In this document: in pieces, positions 25,444 through 32,502 of the stretch
Layout: each line of letters starts with the position of its first letter
How positions within the stretch are numbered: position 1 is the stretch's first letter
The notes under the pieces: generated by a model
Database searches by the model: none
Told to the model about the DNA's origin: nothing
What the model saw: the letters and a program-made list of their open reading frames with translations, nothing else
Translations under genes and position numbers: made by a program
Source: DAXETY01 sp051155755
GTDB taxonomy: Bacteria; Desulfobacterota; Desulfobacteria; Desulfobacterales; SG8-13
Direction of reading: 5' to 3'
Length of the DNA: 32,502 nt
Assembly: GCA_051155755.1 (NCBI GenBank)
Contig: DAXETY010000132.1
Location: 1-32,502 of the forward strand

Positions 25444-25499
25444 GGCCGCCGAGCGGGTTTTCCCGGCGGCGGTTCGAATCTGGCGGCAGAAGTGCCGCC
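25444..25499 (+). other. two hairpins in the glpQ-glpU gap
   Basis: Hairpin one pairs CCGCCG (25446-25451) with CGGCGG (25464-25469), or has inner stem CGGG-TTTT-CCCG (25454-25465). Hairpin two is GGCGGCA-GAAG-TGCCGCC (25482-25499). Neither is followed by a T-run, so they are more likely mRNA-processing or stability elements than terminators. The 132-base gap has no other feature. Confidence 0.5.
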
Positions 25500-25575
25500 T
25501 TGTCTGTGGCCGGAATCGCGGTATCACCGGCCGGGGTTGCTTTCCCACCCGGCCATCGGAAAGAAAGGAGCAACG

Positions 25576-25854
25576 ATGACGCTGGAGTGGATGGCCTGGA
25601 CGCCCTATACGGCCGGGTTATTCATCGCAATCGGCCTGACGCTCGTGGGCATGGCCATCTGGGAGGTCGTCTCGCCTTCGGTGGACCGCCGCGGAGTGCT
25701 GCCGATTCGCACCTCCCGGGGCGACCGGTTGTTCATCGGTTTGCTGGGAAGCGCCTACATCACGCTTGCCTGGATCGGGCTCACAGATTGGAGCCTTTGG
25801 TTTGTCTTGCCGGTCGTGGTTGTCTTTATCGCCCTGATGATTCGATACGGGTGA
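25576..25854 (+). CDS. glpU: DUF2160 small membrane protein of the glycerol importer
   Basis: A 92-residue protein with three hydrophobic segments (about residues 12-30, 55-70 and 72-88) and the charged loop SVDRRGVLPIRTSRGD between the first two. This is the pattern of DUF2160, a small membrane protein that occurs within GlpSTPQV-type operons; its exact role in transport is not known to me. AAAGGAG precedes the ATG, fixing the start; the longer frame from 25492 lies in the hairpin region. It sits between the permeases and the binding protein. Confidence 0.82.
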   Translation: MTLEWMAWTPYTAGLFIAIGLTLVGMAIWEVVSPSVDRRGVLPIRTSRGDRLFIGLLGSAYITLAWIGLTDWSLWFVLPVVVVFIALMIRYG

Positions 25855-25943
25855 TGCGGCCGCATCGAGTGCTGCCGTGAAAATGACGACACCATGACCG
25901 GTTTGAGGCATTTATAAAACCACCCACAAGGAGAGGAGGAGAC

Positions 25944-27698
<1,755 letters not shown>

Positions 27699-27816
27699 TC
27701 GACGGTTGCGATACGAGCGGTTTCCCGGCGCAAAAAGCCGGTCATCATCACCGGGAGCAGAATCCGGGCCGGCTTTCCGCTCTCGCACGCACCCACGACA
27801 ACCATCTAGCATATCC

Positions 27817-27850
27817 AACGGGCGGTCGGCAACGACCGCCCGTTTTGTTG
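27817..27850 (+). terminator. rho-independent terminator after glpV
   Basis: A perfect 12-base-pair stem (27817-27828 with 27833-27844) is closed by a GCAA tetraloop and followed by TTGTTGG. It lies 118 bases after glpV and should end the glpSTPQUV transcript. The rest of 27699-28045 shows no gene or other element. Confidence 0.9.
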
Positions 27851-28045
27851 GTCCCCGCAGCCGTCCGGGAACCGCACCGCATGGAACGGGATTGCCCCTG
27901 GAAACGGCGTTACCTTTTTTTGAATTCAATGCCATCCGCGGCCGGCAATTGCCACCGTCCGGTGCGATGCTTATAAGTGAACGAAATCGAAACGGCGAAT
28001 CGGCGTCATGTTGCCGGCGATCGCATCCATTTGAACGGTCGAACC

Positions 28046-28876
28046 ATGAAACTACGAAAAATTACTTCACTGACGGCGCTGCTGTCCTTCGGGTTGATGA
28101 TTCTGACAAGCATTGTTCTTTATATCGCCCCCCAGGGACGGGTGGCCTACTGGAGCGACTGGCGTCTGCTGGGTCTGTCCAAGGAACAATGGGGCGACGT
28201 CCACATCAATCTGGGCCTTTTGTTTCTGATTTCCCTGTCCCTGCACGTCTACTACAACTGGAAGGCCATTGTTTCGTATCTGAAGAACCGGGCCAAGGTC
28301 GTCACCGTATTCACCCGGGAGTTCAATGTCGCCTTGCTGGTGACGCTGGTGTTCATCGGCGGCACGCTGGCCGCACTGCCGCCGTTTTCCCTGATTCAAA
28401 ACCTGAACGTCGGACTCAAGGACAGGGCTGCTGCTGTTTACGGAGAACCGCCCTACGGCCACGCCGAACTCTCTTCGATCAAGACCTTTGCCGCAAAAAT
28501 GGGATGGGATCTGAACCCGGTGCTGGATCGACTGGAAACGGGCGGATATCCGGTCACCGATGAAAATCTGACCCTGAAATCCGTTGCCCGATTGCACGGC
28601 GTTTCGCCGCAGACCCTCTATCGGACCATGCTGCCGCCCCCGCCGGCATCGCCGAAACAATCTTCGCTGCCCGAATCGCCGCCGCCGGGCACCGGCACCC
28701 GCACGGTGACCGAATTGGCCCGACAGCATGGATTCGACCCGGATGCGGTTATCGCCGACCTGAAAGCCGGCGGGTTGAAGGCCGATGCCGCCATGAGCCT
28801 GCGCGAAATCGCCCAGCAAAACGACACCAGCCCGCTGGAGATTTACGTCCGGATGCGCAAGGCCGCCCGCCACTAG
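28046..28876 (+). CDS. DUF4405-type membrane protein with tandem C-terminal repeat
   Basis: A 276-residue protein with three membrane helices (about residues 8-28, 53-72 and 92-112). Helix two carries two histidines in VHINLGLLF and LHVYYNWK, the DUF4405 pattern that recalls heme-binding cytochrome b-like bundles. The soluble C-terminus has two similar units of about 45 residues, WDLNPVLDRLETGGY...TLKSVARLHGVSPQTLY and FDPDAVIADLKAGGL...SLREIAQQNDTSPLEIY, separated by a proline-rich linker. The start at 28046 has a weak ribosome-binding site; a GTG at 27977 is an alternative. Function is unknown; heme binding is inference. Confidence 0.72.
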   Translation: MKLRKITSLTALLSFGLMILTSIVLYIAPQGRVAYWSDWRLLGLSKEQWGDVHINLGLLFLISLSLHVYYNWKAIVSYLKNRAKVVTVFTREFNVALLVTLVFIGGTLAALPPFSLIQNLNVGLKDRAAAVYGEPPYGHAELSSIKTFAAKMGWDLNPVLDRLETGGYPVTDENLTLKSVARLHGVSPQTLYRTMLPPPPASPKQSSLPESPPPGTGTRTVTELARQHGFDPDAVIADLKAGGLKADAAMSLREIAQQNDTSPLEIYVRMRKAARH

Positions 28877-29026
28877 CCGTGCCCCCCATAAATGGATGGC
28901 GCGATTCCGCCGCCTGTTCCGGCGCTATCTGTTCTGGTTCCGAAGCCCGGGGCTTTTTTCCAGATTCCCGCATGCACACCCATCAGCCCGGGCGGCCCCC
29001 GATCATCGTCCGTGGGAAGCAACCGA

Positions 29027-29296
29027 TCACTTCGGATCGACGCACCGGTTATGAAAATGACCGCAATCGAGCGACGGCGGCGGGGCCGATGCAATCTGTT
29101 CGGTGCCGGAACCCTCAAGCACATGTTTCATGCATTCCGGGTGGTGGACTTCGAGCCAGTCCTGTTCCAGATGCGCCAGGGACCGGTTGCTGACCCTGGA
29201 GAAACCCTGCCGAATTTCCCAAAGTCCATGATCCGAATCGAAACACACAGTCGCTTTTTGAAAGCACCAGGGGCATTGCAGAAACGGTCTGTTCAT
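29027..29296 (-). CDS. small cysteine/histidine-rich hypothetical protein
   Basis: An 89-residue frame preceded by AAAGGAGATCA, one of the best ribosome-binding sites in the window, which is the main reason to accept it. It has C8-P-W-C11 and H51-H52-P-E-C55, a pairing that could bind one zinc ion. No family was recognised. A competing plus-strand frame (28892-29299) has no ribosome-binding site and looks like a shadow. Confidence 0.55.
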   Translation of the reverse strand: MNRPFLQCPWCFQKATVCFDSDHGLWEIRQGFSRVSNRSLAHLEQDWLEVHHPECMKHVLEGSGTEQIASAPPPSLDCGHFHNRCVDPK

Positions 29297-29776
29297 TGAT
29301 CTCCTTTGCGGATTCCAGTATGTGAGTCTTCGGGCGAAAAACATCAACGGCCACATATGTATTGCAAAATTTATGCAATATATTACGAACGTGAATTGCT
29401 TGATTTTACAATATGATTAAATCGTTCCGATTTTTGGCCCCAGGAAATTGGGTAAATTATTCAATAGTTTTGGGTAAAAATTTTCCCAATTTGGACCCCC
29501 TTGCGTACAAACGATGGTATATTTGAGAGGAAATGGAAGTTCTGCTTTTTCAGCCCATTTACTCCGAACCGGCGGCTGCAGCCAGATCGTTTGGATTGCG
29601 ACCAATATCAGGTGCTTCTTTGGAAGCACACGATTTCCGGCGGGGGTTCGAACAGACAGAGACCGGCCGTGTTCGCCCACAGTCGCCGATAAACCAATGA
29701 TACGAGGATTGAGGGTTCGGTGCACTTTTGATAAAGAACTAAAAAACGCAACCGCCAACAAAGCAGGTGATGCCGC
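29297..29776. other. AT-rich intergenic region with repeats
   Basis: No gene is supported here. From about 29350 to 29530 the DNA is far more AT-rich than the rest. It holds the inverted repeat TATTGCA (29360-29366) / TGCAATA (29374-29380). It also has two direct copies of TTGGGTAAA 22 bases apart (29448, 29470), and an inverted partner giving AAATTGGG (29445-29452) / CCCAATTT (29485-29492). These look like protein-binding sites between two divergent small genes. Confidence 0.5.
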
Positions 29777-30028
29777 ATGACCGTTCAATTCATCAAAAAA
29801 GTGGAAAATTTTTCCACCGTGTTTACGACGACAATCAACGGGAACGTATTCGCCCGAATGGACTTCGGCAGTTTTTTCGAATGGTACAAATACGAAAGCA
29901 AATGCTTCCGGCAGGTCAAGGAAAAGGATGCGGTCAGCCTGGAGAATGCCTTCCGAGCCTATCGTGACGACAACGACCACAACGTGATTTTTTTCGAAAA
30001 AGAAAGCAGCTTGAAGAAAGTGGTATAA
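29777..30028 (+). CDS. hypothetical 83-residue protein
   Basis: A small soluble protein, rich in Phe, Lys, Asn and Asp, ending KKVV. AGGTGATG lies just upstream of the ATG at normal spacing, and a hairpin followed by TTTT lies downstream, both in favour of a real gene. No domain was recognised. The opposite strand has a long open frame (29417-30124) with low-complexity His/Val/Phe stretches that looks like a shadow. Confidence 0.5.
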   Translation: MTVQFIKKVENFSTVFTTTINGNVFARMDFGSFFEWYKYESKCFRQVKEKDAVSLENAFRAYRDDNDHNVIFFEKESSLKKVV

Positions 30029-30088
30029 GGTCGCGCCGCGGCAGTGGCTGTGACGCCCGCCGCTGTGCGCGCTTCGCGATGCGGTCGC

Positions 30089-30116
30089 CCCCGGGCATCG
30101 ATCATTCCGGGGTTTT
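30089..30116 (+). terminator. candidate terminator after the 83-residue gene
   Basis: CCCCGG (30089-30094) pairs with CCGGGG (30107-30112) across a 12-base loop, followed directly by TTTT. It ends 5 bases before the convergent gene and may act only on the plus-strand transcript. Confidence 0.5.
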
Positions 30117-30120
30117 GCGC

Positions 30121-30438
30121 TCATCGATCGGCATTGAACAAGGCGCGGACCTTCCTCAGGTAACTGCGCACGTAGGCGGGCAATTCTTCATTGCGGAGGT
30201 AAAATTTGAAATCTTCGTCGACCTGACCGGGCGCCACCGACCACTCCTCGGCGGCCCGCTGGAACACCACCAGCTCGCTGATGCCGTTTTGTCTGGCATA
30301 ATTCCACAACAATTCTTCGTCGCTCAACGGCGTCCGATTGGCCCAGTATCGATCCAGGCGGCGGGTCAGCTCGAAATAACCCAGCGCCGCCAGCAGGTAA
30401 AGCAGCATTGACCAATGAAATCCGAATTCCCCGTTCAT
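30121..30438 (-). CDS. small single-helix membrane protein downstream of glpD
   Basis: A 105-residue protein with one membrane helix near the N-terminus (about residues 8-23, WSMLLYLLAALGYFEL) and a charged, helical cytoplasmic or periplasmic tail. The start at 30438 is supported by GAGGTG upstream; a longer frame to 30492 is not. It follows glpD on the same strand after 128 bases and may be cotranscribed. No family was recognised. A role as membrane partner of GlpD or of another enzyme is speculation. Confidence 0.7.
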   Translation of the reverse strand: MNGEFGFHWSMLLYLLAALGYFELTRRLDRYWANRTPLSDEELLWNYARQNGISELVVFQRAAEEWSVAPGQVDEDFKFYLRNEELPAYVRSYLRKVRALFNADR

Positions 30439-30566
30439 TGGGCACCTCGGCAAGTCATTTCGTTTGATCTTCCTTTTTTGAACATACGACACCGACCGCC
30501 AAATTCAATCCGCCGCTGCGGTATTGCAATCCTTTACAATTGGCGGTCTGTTTCCAAATGGCGTTG

Positions 30567-32126
30567 CTACACCAGTAAATATTCCCCGGCCAGCTCGATA
30601 AATTGCCGGACCTGCTGTTTCTGCCAGGCGGCATCGTAGCCCATTTCTTCAGCAATCAAGCCGGCCACCGCCGGCGCCATTTCGATGGCGGCCCTGGCAT
30701 CCAGCTGAAGGGCGCGGCTGCGGCGTGCCAGCACATCCTCGACACTGCGGGCCATCTCTTCCCGGATGGCCCAGATCACTTCCGCCCCGGTATAGGGCAG
30801 GGCCGGGTGCAAAAGGTGCGCCCAGTCGGGGTTTAAATTCATCAGCTTCTCGATGTAAACGGCATCGGTTCCGTAAAAGTGCAGCGGATTGTGGCGATCG
30901 AAATTTTTCAGCCAGCCGTGTATGCGCAAATTTTTGGTGACGCACTCCCGCTCGTCCAGTCCGGCGACCAGCAGGGCCTGATTCATGGTGTCTTCGGCCA
31001 TTTTGCGGTAGGTCGTCCATTTGCCCCCGGTGATCGTCACCAGTCCCGATTCGGAAATCACCAGGTAGTGGTCCCGGGAAATCGCGGCGGTGCTTTTGGC
31101 TTCGCCGGTTTTTACCAGCGGCCGCAGGCCGGCGAACACGCTGCGAACCTCAGCGCGGGTTGGATCTTTGGTCAGGTATGTCGCGGCGTGCTTGAGTATG
31201 AAATCGATTTCCTCCTCCAGAGCACGGGGTTCCAGTTTGACTTCGGCCACCGGTGTATCGGTGGTGCCCACCACGACCTTGTCGTGCCAGGGAACTGCAA
31301 ACAACACCCGCCCGTCCTCGGTCTGCGGAACCATGACCGCGCTTTCACCCGGCAGAAAATCGTTGTCCAATACCAGGTGTACGCCCTGGCTGGGCGCAAT
31401 GATGTTACCGGCCGAAGGGTTGTCCATTTGAAGAATGCGATCGGTAAACACCCCGGTGGCATTGACCACCACCCGGCCATTGACGCGGTACTCGTTGCCG
31501 GTCTCCGCATCGCGCACGACGACTCCCTGGATCATTTCGCCGGACTTGACCAAACCGGTCACCGGCATATAGTTGATGGCTGTCCCCCCGTGCTCCACCA
31601 TCGTTTGCGCCAAGTTGATCGCCAGACGGGCATCGTCGAACTGTCCGTCGTAGTAGATGACACCGCCGCGCAGGCCCTTGGATTCCAGAGTCGGGATTCG
31701 CTTCAGGGTTTCCTCGCGCGACAGACGCTTGGAAGGGCCGATGCCCAACTTGCCGGCCAGAAGGTCGTAGACTTTCATGCCGGCTCCGTAAAAAGGCCCG
31801 TCCCACCAATCGTAAATCGGCACAATAAACGCCTGGTTGCTGACCAGGTGCGGTGCATTTTGAATCAGAAGCCCCCGTTCGTGCAGGGCCTCGAGCACCA
31901 GCGACACGTTGCCCTGACGAAGGTAGCGCACGCCGCCGTGAACCAGCTTGGTGCTGCGGCTCGAGGTGCCTTTGGAAAAATCGTGCTGCTCGAAGAGCAC
32001 CGTGCGGTAGCCCCGAGAGGCGGCATCCACGCCGACGCCCAGCCCGGTGGCACCGCCTCCGATCACGATGATATCCCAGTACCCGCCGTAGCCTTCCAAA
32101 TTTCGAAGCATTGCGTTGCGATCCAT
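30567..32126 (-). CDS. glpD: aerobic-type glycerol-3-phosphate dehydrogenase
   Basis: A 519-residue FAD enzyme oxidising glycerol-3-phosphate to dihydroxyacetone phosphate and reducing membrane quinone. It has DIIVIGGGATGLGVGVDAASRG near residue 18, SSRSTKLVHGGVRYLRQGN near 55, GVFTDRI and ITGGKWTTYRKMAEDT. The C-terminal DAO_C helical domain is complete. Length agrees with GlpD (about 500-560), and no BFD-like cluster domain is present, unlike GlpA. GAGAGGAG precedes the ATG. It stands apart from the glpABK operon, so this genome has two routes for the same reaction. Confidence 0.96.
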   Translation of the reverse strand: MDRNAMLRNLEGYGGYWDIIVIGGGATGLGVGVDAASRGYRTVLFEQHDFSKGTSSRSTKLVHGGVRYLRQGNVSLVLEALHERGLLIQNAPHLVSNQAFIVPIYDWWDGPFYGAGMKVYDLLAGKLGIGPSKRLSREETLKRIPTLESKGLRGGVIYYDGQFDDARLAINLAQTMVEHGGTAINYMPVTGLVKSGEMIQGVVVRDAETGNEYRVNGRVVVNATGVFTDRILQMDNPSAGNIIAPSQGVHLVLDNDFLPGESAVMVPQTEDGRVLFAVPWHDKVVVGTTDTPVAEVKLEPRALEEEIDFILKHAATYLTKDPTRAEVRSVFAGLRPLVKTGEAKSTAAISRDHYLVISESGLVTITGGKWTTYRKMAEDTMNQALLVAGLDERECVTKNLRIHGWLKNFDRHNPLHFYGTDAVYIEKLMNLNPDWAHLLHPALPYTGAEVIWAIREEMARSVEDVLARRSRALQLDARAAIEMAPAVAGLIAEEMGYDAAWQKQQVRQFIELAGEYLLV

Positions 32127-32502
32127 GACGGCTCCTCTCTGTGTCGTCAGGTTCCATTGCAGCCCCGGCTGCCGCCCGCCCTTTCAAGGCTGTAGGCTTA
32201 CTTCCGGCGGCATGTCGGGGGGCGCAATTCCCGGAACGCCGGAAAACCGGCCGCCGGGGTGTCGCCAATTGCATTTAAAAAAGCAAAAAGCATGCCCATT
32301 AATTAGGCCTCATTGCGGCTCTTGTCGAGGCGGCCGCGACACATATCCGGCAGCGTATTCACCGTAACGGCGATCCGGGCACTGAAGCCCGTTTACCGAC
32401 AAACGGCGTTGAACGGCGAGCGGCAAAAAGCGCGAATTAAGTACACGTTGGCGCAATTCTGATGACGAATGTTTCACCGCCGAGGCGCTGAGAACTCAGA
32501 GG
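32127..32502. other. upstream region of glpD, no gene
   Basis: No coding region is supported in these 376 bases. A weak minus-strand promoter candidate is TCGACA (complement of 32323-32328) with an AT-rich TAATTAAT (complement of 32298-32305) 17 bases on. A short hairpin CGGGC-ACTGAA-GCCCG lies at 32376-32391 and a direct repeat AACGGCG at 32402 and 32412. No GlpR-like site was found here. Confidence 0.4.
32472..32502 (+). repeat. degenerate GAGG/CAGAG-type interspersed repeat (partial)
   Basis: TTTCACCGCCGAGGCGCTGA followed by GAACTCAGAGG reads as three degenerate units of 8-11 bases (CACCGCCGAGG, CGCTGAGAA, CTCAGAGG). It resembles the ACCGCAGAGACGCAGAGG-type elements often seen between genes in environmental Proteobacteria. 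It runs off the window edge, so its full size is unknown. Confidence 0.45.

Noticed and set aside
25471..25480. GGTTCGAATC resembling a tRNA T-loop
   Set aside because: No acceptor, D or anticodon stem can be built around it; it lies between two hairpins in an operon gap.
29644..29652. GGGTTCGAA resembling a tRNA T-loop or attachment site
   Set aside because: No tRNA cloverleaf fits and no integrase gene or matching repeat is visible in the window.
29417..30124. 235-residue minus-strand frame in the AT-rich region
   Set aside because: It has low-complexity runs (VVVVVV), no ribosome-binding site, and crosses the repeats and the terminator-like hairpin.

Overview
The window is GC-rich, densely coded DNA of the kind found in an anaerobic, probably sulfate-reducing member of the Desulfobacterota. 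The basis is a soluble HdrCBA-type flavin/iron-sulfur operon, a small single-cluster-type ferredoxin, a DsrE-like protein, a DVU0298-type protein and anaerobic GlpAB-type glycerol-3-phosphate dehydrogenase. The species cannot be read from the sequence, and no rRNA, tRNA, CRISPR array or intact insertion sequence is visible.

Layout. (1) Positions 2-1466, + strand: tail of an unknown gene, a ferredoxin, a DsrE-like protein and a HEAT-like DVU0298-family protein. (2) 1532-7353, +: a complete RND efflux operon (TolC-like lipoprotein, HlyD-like adaptor, AcrB-like permease). (3) 7604-12137, +: hdrC, hdrB and hdrA joined by ATGA overlaps; HdrA is a 1023-residue protein with two flavoprotein halves. 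In the same frame after the hdrA stop lies a 54-codon remnant of a molybdopterin (sulfite-oxidase-like) enzyme. (4) 12311-19901, -: the operon glpA-glpB-glpK, then an iron alcohol dehydrogenase, a second short GlpA-like flavoprotein and an SdhB-like iron-sulfur protein. No glpC is present. (5) 20308-21183, +: glpR, divergent from glpA. (6) 21438-27698, +: glpS-T-P-Q-U-V, an ATP-driven glycerol importer, closed by a strong terminator. (7) 28046-30028: a DUF4405 membrane protein and two small orphan genes around an AT-rich intergenic region. (8) 30121-32126, -: glpD and a small membrane protein.

How it fits together. Glycerol enters through GlpSTPQUV (no GlpF channel gene is seen), GlpK makes glycerol-3-phosphate, and GlpAB and/or GlpD oxidise it to dihydroxyacetone phosphate. 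GlpR probably controls both divergent units: palindromes resembling the E. coli GlpR operator lie in front of glpR and glpS, and matching half-sites lie in front of glpA. The most interesting part is electron disposal. The usual GlpC anchor is missing, while an unusual trio (Fe-ADH, GlpA-like flavoprotein, SdhB-like protein) ends the glp operon, tail to tail with hdrCBA. HdrC plus HdrB together resemble a split GlpC, and thiol:fumarate reductase TfrB is a known case of SdhB and HdrB parts working together. I infer, without proof, that this region couples oxidation of glycerol or a related polyol to a soluble heterodisulfide-reductase-type complex.
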